From Balneolaceae bacterium (GTDB lineage Bacteria > Bacteroidota > Rhodothermia > Balneolales > Balneolaceae): a stretch of 45,926 nucleotides of DNA. Both the position numbers and the translations under genes were made by a program. Positions 8,136 through 16,996 of this stretch are shown here, in pieces. The notes under the pieces were generated by a model. The model did no database searches. It saw nothing but the letters and a program-made list of their open reading frames with translations, and was not told the origin of the DNA. Within the stretch, counting starts at the first letter, position 1. Each line of letters opens with the position of its first letter. The DNA lies in contig JAEPQH010000023.1 of NCBI GenBank assembly GCA_017640605.1, positions 1 to 45,926 on the forward strand. Reading direction: 5' to 3'.

Positions 8136-11100
8136 CTATTTAGGCGGGTTGATGCTAAGTATAACGAGTTCTCCATCATTTTGCGATACCAAAACTCCCA
8201 TTCGACCCTCGCCGAGTTGTATAGGTTTAACATCTCGAATTTGCTTTCGTTGATATTCTCCCAACTCTTCGAAAGGCAGAGTTTTGAATGAAAAAACGGA
8301 ATCTGCATCCTGCAAAAGTACCGTTCCGTAGTTAGCGTCGTATTGGCCCAAAAACGGTCGTACTCCATAAAAATTTCCATTTATATATAGGTCTTTTGTT
8401 CCGTCGTTATTAAAATCGTGCGTAAGTGTGGAGTACATGGGCGCCATTTGTGCATCCATTGGAAGTTTATGGATTTTAAAATCTATTCCATCGGTGTTTT
8501 CAAGAAGTATACTTTCGAACATCACCGCTTTTTTCTGGATGGATGAATCCAATTTTGATGCCGAAAACCAATCCTGAACGGTAAAACCAGAAACAGCATC
8601 GTAACTGTTAAAATCTTTACGAAGTCCGGGAAGTTGCTCAAATAACTCATCTACTGATGCAAGGGGATATTCTTTCTCACCTTTAGTGTAAGATACGATA
8701 GGATCTGCTTTTTGATCGTCATTAAAATCGTTGAGATATAATTTCACCGGTTCATTTTCCGATGCTTGCAGATAGGAATTCAATCCCAAATTCCCAGCAA
8801 TGATATCCAAATCTCCATCACCATCTATATCGGAAAAATCCAGCGAATTCCACCATCCCTCTGTACCGCCCAAGCCAGCGACATCCGTGACTTCTTCGAA
8901 GATGGTACTAATAGTATCCGCGGAAGCTACGTCACTGAGAATATTCGAAAATACTTTGATTGGCATCCACTCCCCGGTTACTACTAAGTCCGCATCGCCA
9001 TCTTCATCGGCATCCAACCATCCTGCATCCGTAACCATCCCCACATTTCGGAGTTGAGGTGCAATGATGTCGGTTACATCCGTAAAATTTCCTCGACCAT
9101 CATTTTGGAGCAGAAAACTAACAGGATCTAATCCATACAGCCTAGGAACACTTAATCCTCCAATAAAAAGATCCTGATCTCCATCGTTATCGAAGTCGCC
9201 ATTGGTTACTACCGACGAGTTTGCATACATCGCCGGAAAAGTTTGGGAATACACAAAAGTTCCATCGCCGCGGTTCAAGTATAACCGATCGAGTAGCTCA
9301 CGAAACTGCCCAACTACTTGTCCGCCTCCGCTTGTTACCAATAAATCCGGAAATGCATCTCCATTTGCATCGAAAAAGAGAGCGTCGGTGTCTTCGTTAA
9401 ATCGATCCTCAAATAATTCAGGATTGTTTTTCTTTTTGAATGAGCCATCCTCAGTTTGCAACCAAATTTCTCCGGTCTGCAGGGCAGCATTTCCAATAAA
9501 GAAGTCTTCTAAACCGTCATTATTAACATCAGCAACTGCAATAGGCGGACCTAAGGTCGACAGTTTATGAGGAATCAACCGTTCATTATCGAAATCGAGA
9601 AACTCGTTCTCCGTGTGTTTGAAATTCACTCCCAACTGCCCTGTGATGTCTGAAAAAAGAGCTTTGGTATTGTTTTTATTGTGATAGGTGTACGAATCTC
9701 TGGCAAATGCCTGATCTAAATGAATGAGAGTATTGGCGCTTTTATTAGTTAAAAGCTGCGTGCGATCATCCGGCCAGATTACACGAATAGAATCAATCGT
9801 ATCAATTTCGCCTAAACCCAGATGTAAAACATGACTCATCGACGATTGAAAACCGCGCACCGGGGATTGCTCTAGTACAAACCGACTCTCCTGTGCATAC
9901 ACCCACACTTTTGCTCCAATTCCTGATGTATTTTCATCAACTCCCATCAAATGAAACTGCACATAATTTGAGCTTTGATCTTCTGAATTGGTATCGTTTC
10001 TGTAGATAAAAGCAGGTTGGTTTACATTATTCACGATCAAATCTAAATCGCCGTCGTTATCTAAATCGGAGTAAGTGGCACCATTAGAATAGCTCTCGTC
10101 GCCCAAGCCCCAATCGGAAGACCGATCGGTAAATGTTAAGTCGGTATTATTTTTGAAAACCGCGTTAGGGATTTTCAATTCAGGCATTCGCTGTACCAAC
10201 TTTAGGTTTTCCGGATCAACACCTTGCTGAAGCGAAAGCTGTACATCCGAACCGGAAATGTATTTAATGTAGTCCAGATCATTAGGTCGACGAAAAATTC
10301 CATTCGCGATGTAAAAATCACGAAATCCGTCGTTGTCAAGATCGGCCAGAAGTCCACTCCAGCTCCAGTCGGTGGCTTCAATACCTGCTAAATATCCAAT
10401 TTCGCTGAATAAGGGCATTCCTGAAGACGTAATTCCTTGATTAAGCTGCAGCATATTTCGCGAGTATTGCGGGTAGTATCCATAACTTTCCTTGATACGT
10501 GCAACCTGATAGGTATCGCCGCCCCCAGATTTTCGCAGGATTTCTTCCTCATAAGGCAACATATCGGTGGTAGCAATATCCTGTTTTCCATCATTGTTGA
10601 TGTCGGCAATATCCACACTCATCGTAAACTGACTGGTATGCTGAACCATTTCCCGAATCGACTCAGAGAACGTTCCATTTTGATTGTTGATGTACAGGTA
10701 ATCGTCTTCGTGAAAATCATTCGCCACATAAATATCCGGCCAGCCATCTTCATTGATGTCGCTAATAGTTACTCCCAGCCCAAAACCAAGAGCACTACTA
10801 AAAATGCCGGCTTCCTCACTAACATCAGTAAATACATCCCCATCATTGCGAAACAGTTTATCGCCGGATTTTGGATCGATGCGTTCGCGGGATTCAATAG
10901 GTGCATAACTATAAATCGAATGCACGGAATGATTCAGCAAAAACATATCGAGATCGCCATCTTTATCGTAATCGAAAAAAGCCGATTGAACTGAATATCC
11001 TTCAAAATCTAATCCAAAAGCCTCCGCTTGTTCAGAAAAAGTACCATCCTGATTATTGATAAAGAGCTGATTTTGTCCGGTTCTGCTCAGATAGTTTACA

Positions 11101-11498
11101 TTACTCACATAAATATCGAGCCAGCCATCGCCATTAACATCGGCCATAGAAACACCGGTGCTCCAACTTCCGGGTTGGTGAATGATACCCGCCGATTCTG
11201 TGGCATCATCGAATTGAAAATTGCCTGAATTTATGTACAGCTTATTCTCATTTTGATTGGAGGTAAAAAACAGATCATCCAGTCCATCATTATTGAGATC
11301 GCCCGCAGCTACTCCTCCACCATTATAGTAATACAGGTAGTTTAAAAAGTTGAAGGTGGTGTCTTCGACCAGCGTATTTTCAAAATCGACACCAGATTTC
11401 GAAGCTGATATTCTTTCGAATCGGGTATTTTTGGAACATGCGGAGAGCAATAACAGCAAGGCTGCTCCAAATACCGGCAGCATCTTGTATTTATGCAT
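8136..11498 (-). CDS. CRTAC1-like FG-GAP/ASPIC-UnbV repeat lipoprotein
   Basis: The product is a 1120-residue surface lipoprotein. The chosen start (ATG at 11498) gives a clean signal, MHKYKMLPVFGAALLLLLSAC; an upstream in-frame start would put 21 unrelated residues before it. Two blocks of FG-GAP/VCBS repeats with calcium-loop motifs (DLNNDGLDDLFF, DYDKDGDLDMFL, DLDNDGDLDLIV, later DFDNDGDQDLFI and DIDGDGDLDIIA) flank an ASPIC/UnbV-like segment near the middle (IGAKVWVY..., RVIWPDDRTQLL). Such proteins form integrin-like propellers and are thought to bind glycans or matrix; no catalytic site was seen. The partial gene at 1-1575 is a paralogue. It lies in an operon between the DUF3078 protein and the haloperoxidase-like lipoprotein, suggesting surface assembly with both. 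Its exact substrate is unknown. Confidence 0.88.
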   Translation of the reverse strand: MHKYKMLPVFGAALLLLLSACSKNTRFERISASKSGVDFENTLVEDTTFNFLNYLYYYNGGGVAAGDLNNDGLDDLFFTSNQNENKLYINSGNFQFDDATESAGIIHQPGSWSTGVSMADVNGDGWLDIYVSNVNYLSRTGQNQLFINNQDGTFSEQAEAFGLDFEGYSVQSAFFDYDKDGDLDMFLLNHSVHSIYSYAPIESRERIDPKSGDKLFRNDGDVFTDVSEEAGIFSSALGFGLGVTISDINEDGWPDIYVANDFHEDDYLYINNQNGTFSESIREMVQHTSQFTMSVDIADINNDGKQDIATTDMLPYEEEILRKSGGGDTYQVARIKESYGYYPQYSRNMLQLNQGITSSGMPLFSEIGYLAGIEATDWSWSGLLADLDNDGFRDFYIANGIFRRPNDLDYIKYISGSDVQLSLQQGVDPENLKLVQRMPELKIPNAVFKNNTDLTFTDRSSDWGLGDESYSNGATYSDLDNDGDLDLIVNNVNQPAFIYRNDTNSEDQSSNYVQFHLMGVDENTSGIGAKVWVYAQESRFVLEQSPVRGFQSSMSHVLHLGLGEIDTIDSIRVIWPDDRTQLLTNKSANTLIHLDQAFARDSYTYHNKNNTKALFSDITGQLGVNFKHTENEFLDFDNERLIPHKLSTLGPPIAVADVNNDGLEDFFIGNAALQTGEIWLQTEDGSFKKKNNPELFEDRFNEDTDALFFDANGDAFPDLLVTSGGGQVVGQFRELLDRLYLNRGDGTFVYSQTFPAMYANSSVVTNGDFDNDGDQDLFIGGLSVPRLYGLDPVSFLLQNDGRGNFTDVTDIIAPQLRNVGMVTDAGWLDADEDGDADLVVTGEWMPIKVFSNILSDVASADTISTIFEEVTDVAGLGGTEGWWNSLDFSDIDGDGDLDIIAGNLGLNSYLQASENEPVKLYLNDFNDDQKADPIVSYTKGEKEYPLASVDELFEQLPGLRKDFNSYDAVSGFTVQDWFSASKLDSSIQKKAVMFESILLENTDGIDFKIHKLPMDAQMAPMYSTLTHDFNNDGTKDLYINGNFYGVRPFLGQYDANYGTVLLQDADSVFSFKTLPFEELGEYQRKQIRDVKPIQLGEGRMGVLVSQNDGELVILSINPPK

Positions 11499-11574
11499 AG
11501 AAGCGAGTTTAAAAGTGTTGGCTGTCTGAAATTCGATGTTAAAAATAGGAATTGACAGCAATAAAAGAAGCGAT

Positions 11575-12561
11575 CTACAACAGTTTAATAATCAAACCAA
11601 CAGCGATGGTTTGCCTCATTTGCAGTTTGGATGTCACATCATCGTCGTACATCAGCTCAAATTGTAAAATGGTAGACAAAAAACTGTTTAGCTTACCGGA
11701 TAAAGCGTTTCTGAAAATAACGTCTGTCCGCCGAACGGGCAGTAATAAATTAGTAAAGGTGCTTAATTCGGTAGTGTAATTGAATGTTTTCGCGAAGGAT
11801 TTGTCCCAGTTTATTGAAATGGTGAAACCACCCTCGGAACGCATATTATCACCTTCATCTACCCCATAATATTGCCCAAGACTATCTACGCTTACAAAGG
11901 TTTGTTTTAAACCTAAACCGGTTTGCACCGAGAAATAATCGTCCGGTTGATACGATAGACCGATCGATTCGGTGAGATATCCGGGAGCCATGAAATCGGA
12001 AACTACTTGCTCGTTATCCTCATCGAAGCCATCAACAAATTGAGTTCTAAAGTCTATCTCGGCAAATGTACTTAGTTGATAGGAACCCAGAAAGTAATCC
12101 AGTTTATATCTCAGGTTGATCAAATCCGCTGTTTTCTTTGATCCTTCGCCATCCAGCCAAGTTTGACCATACTGCAAATTTACCCGAAAAGTGTTCGAGA
12201 ACGAGCCTCCTGAGTATTTAAACCGAGCCAGTGTGGATGCAGAGGTTGCAATCGTATTTACCCCTCCCTGACTCCAATTACGATAACTCGCCTGATTTCC
12301 ATTAATGTTTAGATTCCAAGATTTTGTCCAGGGATTGGGTTTTTGTTCATCTTCGGTTGAATCCACTTCTACAGAAATAGTGACCGGCTTTTCAAACTTA
12401 TCAGATTGTTTGTCTAGTATTTCACGTACTTCTTTCTCGCCCGGGGTAGTTTTTTGGAAAGCACGCACGTTTTGTGAAAACAGTGCCTGAGTGAGAATAA
12501 TTGATAAAAAAACCGAAATGTATCGAATAGCAGGTGTGCAAATCCTTCTATCTGAAGTCAT
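11575..12561 (-). CDS. DUF3078-type outer-membrane beta-barrel protein
   Basis: This 328-residue exported protein has a signal peptide ending near VRAFQ (about residues 10-35), a short charged linker, then alternating amphipathic strands with aromatic girdles. The WSLNINGNQASYRNWSQGG-like opening (here WNLNINGNQASYRNWSQGG) is the hallmark I associate with DUF3078. The barrel runs to the C-terminus (AVGLIIKLL), which ends in a hydrophobic residue rather than Phe. The family has no established function. It is the first gene of the DUF3078/FG-GAP/haloperoxidase group and is transcribed away from the GH13 gene, so the shared 311-bp gap should hold both promoters. The first residues (MTSDRRICTPAIRY) precede the hydrophobic core, and a later start is possible. 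Confidence 0.75.
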   Translation of the reverse strand: MTSDRRICTPAIRYISVFLSIILTQALFSQNVRAFQKTTPGEKEVREILDKQSDKFEKPVTISVEVDSTEDEQKPNPWTKSWNLNINGNQASYRNWSQGGVNTIATSASTLARFKYSGGSFSNTFRVNLQYGQTWLDGEGSKKTADLINLRYKLDYFLGSYQLSTFAEIDFRTQFVDGFDEDNEQVVSDFMAPGYLTESIGLSYQPDDYFSVQTGLGLKQTFVSVDSLGQYYGVDEGDNMRSEGGFTISINWDKSFAKTFNYTTELSTFTNLLLPVRRTDVIFRNALSGKLNSFLSTILQFELMYDDDVTSKLQMRQTIAVGLIIKLL

Positions 12562-12670
12562 GTAATAAGTCTGTAGAAATTGCCCTTTTTTGAACTCTCA
12601 AATATAAGGTGCTCAGCAGTTAAATGTTGCCATACAATGTGTTAATTGATGTACATTCACCTCACCCTGC

Positions 12671-12807
12671 TCTCTCTCGAGGAGAGGGTTTTCGTTTTCT
12701 AAATTGGTAACTAGGTTCGTTTCTCTATTAGTTATAGAAATAGTATCAATTAAGTTCAGAAATGGTGTTTTAAGCTCAGACATAGTCCCCTCTCCTTCTA
12801 GAGAGAT
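12671..12807. repeat. Small element with about 19-bp terminal inverted repeats
   Basis: TCTCTCTCGAGGAGAGGG at 12671-12688 is mirrored by CCCTCTCCTTCTAGAGAGAT at 12788-12807. As inverted repeats these differ at only a few positions, and each arm can also fold on itself (CTCTC...GAGAG). The 100 bp between them is AT-rich and non-coding. The layout resembles a MITE or a dispersed intergenic palindrome. It lies between the divergent DUF3078 and GH13 genes, so it may affect their promoters. Confidence 0.5.
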
Positions 12808-12872
12808 CTTTTTTATACATGCAATTTTCATAAATAGTGTATACCCTTCGCCGAACATTCAAAATTTCACTC

Positions 12873-14786
12873 ATGAATAAATCACTCGTCCTCATTCTGA
12901 TTAGTGCTACGCTCGTTTTATCCTGTGCTACAAACGACGCCGAAAAGCTCACACAAACCGCCTTCGATGAACCACCGGAATGGAGTAAAGAAGCCATTTG
13001 GTATCAGATATTTGTGGAACGATTTAGAAATGGGGATCCAACGAATGATCCTCGTCCGCAGGACATCGTGGGTTCTTATCCGGGCACTGTACCGGATGGC
13101 TGGCATACTACACCATGGACACACGATTGGTATGCACCGGATCCTTATTGGGATGAACTTGAGGACGTAACTGATTTCTTTGGCAATGAACTTTCCTCGT
13201 TCGGACAAAAAGCACAACTCCGCCGATATGGTGGCGATTTACAAGGAGTACTCGACAAGCTAGATTATCTGGAATCGTTGGGAGTTACCGCCATTTATTT
13301 TAATCCATTAAACGATGCCCCTTCGTTACACAAATTTGATGCTCGTAACTGGCATCACATCGATCGGAATTTCGGTCCTGATCCCGATGGCGATGCTGCG
13401 TTGATGGCTACTGAAAATCCGGTTGATCCTGCAACTTGGCAATGGACCAGTGCAGATAAAATGTTTCTCAATCTGATTAAAGAGTTGCATCAAAGAGATA
13501 TGAAATTGATCCTCGATTTCAGTTGGAATCATACCGGTATTGAGTTTTGGGCATGGAAAGATATTCTGAAAAATCAGCAAGAAAGTGAATTCAAGGATTG
13601 GTATTTCATCGATGAATTTGACGATCCTAACACCGAAGAAAATGAATTTTCTTACCGTGGATGGGTGGGCGTTTTTACTTTGCCTGAAATCAAAGAAACC
13701 TACCGAGTAGATCACAGCGATGGTATTCACATTTTCGATGCTGATATATATTCCCAACAAGTAAAACAGCATATTTTCGATGTCTCGCAACGCTGGCTTG
13801 ATCCTAATGGTGATGGAGATCCCAGTGATGGAGTGGACGGATTTCGGTTGGATGTTGCCGCTGAAGTAGGACTTACTTTTTGGAGAGATTACAGAGAATT
13901 TGTTAGAAGCATTAATCCTGATGCCTATTTGTTAGGCGAATTATGGTGGCAAAAATATCCGGATAATTTACTCGACCCCGAACCCATGTTACGCGGCGAT
14001 GTGTTTGACGCTCCCATGAATTATCGCTGGTACCGAGCTACCCGACATTTCTTTAATCAATCGCCGGATAAAATATCGGTCAGCGAATATGTGGATAGTC
14101 TACGATCATTTCAGGCGAATATTCGAGAAGTGAATAATTACGCGATGATGAACATGACGGCTAGTCATGACACTCCACGGTTTGGAACCTCCATCTACAA
14201 TAAGAATAAATACATGTTTCAGCCAAAACCGGATGATAACCCGGAATACAAAATTGATAAGCCGGATGAAGAAACCTATCAAACCATGAAGCTGATTCTT
14301 ACTCAACAATATACCTATGTGGGTGCTCCGCAAATATGGAATGGCGACGAAATGGGCATGTGGGGAGCAAATGATCCTTCAACACGAAAACCACTCATCT
14401 GGAAAGACTATACCTTTGAAAATGAAACTACTCACCCTCTCGGTAAAAATCGCCCGGAAAATGAAGTGCGTTTTAATGATGATTGGTTTGGGTTTATGCA
14501 ACAAATTATTGCAATGAGAAAGAACAACCCTGTGCTATCTCACGGTGAGCTGGAATATTTAATTGTGGATGATGCTCGCGAAGTTTTGGCATACTCAAGA
14601 TATAATGACGACCAGGAAATCATCACCATTTTTAATGCAAGTGAAAACCCTGTTACGGTTGAAGTTCCGGCAAGAGTTTCTTCGATGTATAAGACATTAA
14701 TGTATGAATCTACTTTTACTCAAACGGATAACATGATAGAAGTAGAATTACCGGCCAGATCAGCTGCCGTTTTATCATCGAAATAA
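12873..14786 (+). CDS. GH13 alpha-amylase-family lipoprotein
   Basis: This 637-residue alpha-glucan hydrolase starts at ATG 12873, which gives a proper lipoprotein signal (MNKSLVLILISATLVLSC, Cys18); a frame start 36 bp upstream would add a charged, non-signal leader. The GH13 catalytic barrel is complete: AIWYQIFVERF near the N-terminus, DFSWNHTG (region I), DGFRLDV with the nucleophile Asp327, GELWW with the acid/base Glu356, and ASHDTPR with Asp433. A C-terminal beta-sandwich domain follows. Layout and size resemble periplasmic neopullulanase/cyclomaltodextrinase-type enzymes acting on maltodextrins. It is convergent with the LuxR-type gene, whose end is 11 bp away. Being alpha-specific, it does not fit the beta-glucan operon; it may serve the susCD block. 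Confidence 0.9.
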   Translation: MNKSLVLILISATLVLSCATNDAEKLTQTAFDEPPEWSKEAIWYQIFVERFRNGDPTNDPRPQDIVGSYPGTVPDGWHTTPWTHDWYAPDPYWDELEDVTDFFGNELSSFGQKAQLRRYGGDLQGVLDKLDYLESLGVTAIYFNPLNDAPSLHKFDARNWHHIDRNFGPDPDGDAALMATENPVDPATWQWTSADKMFLNLIKELHQRDMKLILDFSWNHTGIEFWAWKDILKNQQESEFKDWYFIDEFDDPNTEENEFSYRGWVGVFTLPEIKETYRVDHSDGIHIFDADIYSQQVKQHIFDVSQRWLDPNGDGDPSDGVDGFRLDVAAEVGLTFWRDYREFVRSINPDAYLLGELWWQKYPDNLLDPEPMLRGDVFDAPMNYRWYRATRHFFNQSPDKISVSEYVDSLRSFQANIREVNNYAMMNMTASHDTPRFGTSIYNKNKYMFQPKPDDNPEYKIDKPDEETYQTMKLILTQQYTYVGAPQIWNGDEMGMWGANDPSTRKPLIWKDYTFENETTHPLGKNRPENEVRFNDDWFGFMQQIIAMRKNNPVLSHGELEYLIVDDAREVLAYSRYNDDQEIITIFNASENPVTVEVPARVSSMYKTLMYESTFTQTDNMIEVELPARSAAVLSSK

Positions 14787-14797
14787 AAAAATCGTGA

Positions 14798-15439
14798 TTA
14801 TTTGGAGGCTAGAAATCCGTGAAGATCATCGGTGGATGAAAGACCTAATTTTTTTCGTAATCTTGACCTACTGATGTAAACACTCGATGGTTTTATGTTA
14901 AGTAGATTTGCAATTTCTTTGGCGGACATCCCTATTTTGATGTAAGCACAGAGGCGCAAATCATTTTGAGTTAATTCTGAAAATTCTTCTTTAAGATTGG
15001 TATAAAAGCGTTTATTCAGTTCGTCTAGTTGCAGTTCAAACGAAACCTCATTTCCTTGATTGATCGCTTCAATTTCAGCAAGTATATCTTTAGTTAGTCG
15101 GGAAACACTATTCGGATTTTTTTGAATATGCTGAATGGATTTTCTGATGGATTCCAGAGCTTCCGCTTTCTCGTCGTTCTCTTTGGCAAGTTTTGCCATT
15201 TCAATGGTTTTCGACTTTAACTCAGCTTTAACGTGGTCCACTTCTTGTTGAAGCAAAGCCAATTTGGTTTTTGAATTATCTACAGTTTTTTTGGTGGATT
15301 GCTCATTATTCCCAACGCCTGATCTAAATCCAAGTATCAATTGTTTGATGGCTCTGAACTGCCACGCTATTATAAGTACAATTAAAAGCGAGCCAATGGA
15401 GAAGAAAATAAGTATGGATTCAGCGGTACTAAGTCCCAT
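14798..15439 (-). CDS. Membrane-tethered LuxR-type HTH regulator
   Basis: This 213-residue protein has one N-terminal transmembrane helix (about 8-27, ILIFFSIGSLLIVLIIAW), a long coiled coil (about 55-110), then a C-terminal LuxR/GerE-type helix-turn-helix (about 150-210). Key residues are LTQNDLRLCAYIKIGMSAKE and KPSSVYISRSRLRKKLGL, as seen at the C-termini of large Bacteroidota TPR or Y_Y_Y-sensor regulators. Here no periplasmic sensor or TPR array is left; only anchor, coiled coil and DNA-binding part remain. It lies directly downstream of the glucan operon on the same strand, but a terminator at 15482-15511 separates them. It may regulate the operon, which is inference from position only. 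The input signal is unknown. Confidence 0.8.
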   Translation of the reverse strand: MGLSTAESILIFFSIGSLLIVLIIAWQFRAIKQLILGFRSGVGNNEQSTKKTVDNSKTKLALLQQEVDHVKAELKSKTIEMAKLAKENDEKAEALESIRKSIQHIQKNPNSVSRLTKDILAEIEAINQGNEVSFELQLDELNKRFYTNLKEEFSELTQNDLRLCAYIKIGMSAKEIANLLNIKPSSVYISRSRLRKKLGLSSTDDLHGFLASK

Positions 15440-15481
15440 TATAAACGTTGGTTATTGCTTTAATTAAAACTACATAATTAC

Positions 15482-15511
15482 AAAAAAAGCCGGACTAAAA
15501 CAGCCCGGCTT
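15482..15511 (-). terminator. Rho-independent terminator at the end of the glucan operon
   Basis: On the minus strand AAGCCGG and CCGGCTT form a perfect 7-bp stem around an 11-nt loop, followed by a T run. It begins 17 nt after the stop of the T9SS-tailed protein and separates that gene from the LuxR-type gene. Confidence 0.8.
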
Positions 15512-15527
15512 ACTATTTGACAAAATC

Positions 15528-16904
15528 TTATTTGATTAAGGTCATTTTCTTGATGCTGGTTGTTGCACCTGCAGTCAATTTATAAACATAAACGCCTGAT
15601 GCCAGATTCGCTGCATTAAACGAAACCGTATATGAACCTGCGCTTTGCACACCGTTTACCAAGCTACTTACCTTTTGCCCTTGCAGGTTATATACCTCCA
15701 AAGTCACTTTTCCGGTTTGAGGAACCGAATAGGAAATATTGGTAGATGGGTTAAAAGGATTTGGATAATTTTGCTCTAAACTAAACCCATTAGGTATTTC
15801 GGCAATCTCATTGCTGGTAGCATTTGCATCATAAAAGTAAAGATTATCGATGAATGCGGTAACACTTCCTTCCGGTAAGGCGCTGAAAATGTATTGTGCC
15901 ATATTGGTGGTATTAGTCAAACCGGTGAAATCGGCTAATGGTAAATCGTAGCTAATCCATTCGCTTTGTGCCGGACTTTCCCAAATGAGTTCATGCTCAG
16001 AATCATCTCCTTGTCCATCTCCACCTTCGCCACTAAAACCGCCTGTAGGACCAAAATCAACGAGTTTGAATCGGAACGTAGTAGCATCCGGAGTCCACAA
16101 ATCGAAATGCACGTGCGTCATTTCACTCACATCAACCGGACTTGCTACGGTTTCGATACCCACAAAATTGAGATCAGAATATTTTTTTGTGGCGTTTCCA
16201 TCTACCATAACGTCTGCGAATGTGGCCATCGACCAACCGGTTTGCCAAGTATCTACGCTAACATCGGTGTAGGCATCACTGAATAGCGAGATTACATTAG
16301 CTTCATCAACTGTTGGTGTTGGAGCAGCTTCCGCTGGTGATAGTCCACCACTGCTTAAATCACCGAAAGTCACATTATCAAAATAGATTACATTTTCTTC
16401 ACTTCTTTCTGTGAAATCCGGGAAGATGGTTAGTTTTGCAAAAGCTCCACCTTCACTTTCTGGGGGATTGTTTTTATTCGAGAAATCGAAGGTTAATTCC
16501 TCCCACTGATTCGTAACTGTATTGGCTACTTTTATTTCGCCTTCCGACCAACCGCCGGCAGCTTCCAATTTAATTCCGACATCAGAAATGGTTGTTTTCC
16601 AAACCATGATTTTGATGGTTCGGTTATTATCGTTTAACGTAAAGTTCCCGATACCATCCGTGGTAACACCGGCAAAAGTTGCACCGTCAACGCGTGCAGT
16701 AAATTTAGCGACTTTTGCAGAAGTGTTTGGTTCGGATTGATCAGGGTTATCAATAATTTCTAGAGCTGGATTATCGGTATTTTCAAATACTTCCCAGGTC
16801 CAAGAGGCACCGTTTCCGTCGGCCTCAAAATTAACCGGACTGTTTTGTGCTACAGCTGCAGAACTAAAAAATAATACAGCTATTAGTAATTTTGTAAGTT
16901 TCAT
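15528..16904 (-). CDS. Secreted two-module carbohydrate-binding protein with T9SS sorting domain
   Basis: This 458-residue exported protein has a signal peptide (1-20, ending AVAQN), two beta-sandwich modules and a type IX secretion sorting domain. Module 1 (about 22-180) ends in YFDNVTFGDL and resembles CBM4/11-like domains. Module 2 (about 195-365) carries PTVDEANVISLFSDAYTDV and MTHVHFDLW, and is the same kind of module found twice in the lipoprotein at 28455-30986. The tail (about 375-458) has QNYPNPFNPSTNISY and a closing Gly-Val-Tyr-Val-Tyr-Lys strand, typical of T9SS cargo. No catalytic motif is visible, so it is read as a released or surface-bound beta-glucan-binding protein. It is the last gene of the operon, 92 bp after the GH17 gene, and is followed by a terminator. 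Confidence 0.85.
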   Translation of the reverse strand: MKLTKLLIAVLFFSSAAVAQNSPVNFEADGNGASWTWEVFENTDNPALEIIDNPDQSEPNTSAKVAKFTARVDGATFAGVTTDGIGNFTLNDNNRTIKIMVWKTTISDVGIKLEAAGGWSEGEIKVANTVTNQWEELTFDFSNKNNPPESEGGAFAKLTIFPDFTERSEENVIYFDNVTFGDLSSGGLSPAEAAPTPTVDEANVISLFSDAYTDVSVDTWQTGWSMATFADVMVDGNATKKYSDLNFVGIETVASPVDVSEMTHVHFDLWTPDATTFRFKLVDFGPTGGFSGEGGDGQGDDSEHELIWESPAQSEWISYDLPLADFTGLTNTTNMAQYIFSALPEGSVTAFIDNLYFYDANATSNEIAEIPNGFSLEQNYPNPFNPSTNISYSVPQTGKVTLEVYNLQGQKVSSLVNGVQSAGSYTVSFNAANLASGVYVYKLTAGATTSIKKMTLIK

Positions 16905-16996
16905 TATAAATAATGGTTTAAATGATTGATTGTAGCGAGTTTATTGAGTGAGTTCTCCCAGACTTTTTTTAAGGTTTAATAACTAAAAAGCTATTT

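Noticed and set aside
8057-8380. Open frame of 107 codons overlapping the FG-GAP and haloperoxidase genes
   Set aside because: It lies in another frame of two well-supported genes and has no recognisable domain.
10437-10994. Plus-strand open frame of 185 codons
   Set aside because: It is antisense to the FG-GAP repeats; the repeated calcium loops create long antisense frames. Its Ile/Phe/His-rich composition is typical of such shadows.
13326-13790. Minus-strand open frame of 154 codons inside the GH13 gene
   Set aside because: It is antisense to the catalytic core of GH13, which is complete and conserved.
12873-14786. GH13 gene as part of the laminarin pathway
   Set aside because: Its motifs are those of alpha-glucan enzymes, and it is on the opposite strand with its own promoter region. 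It is better treated as separate.
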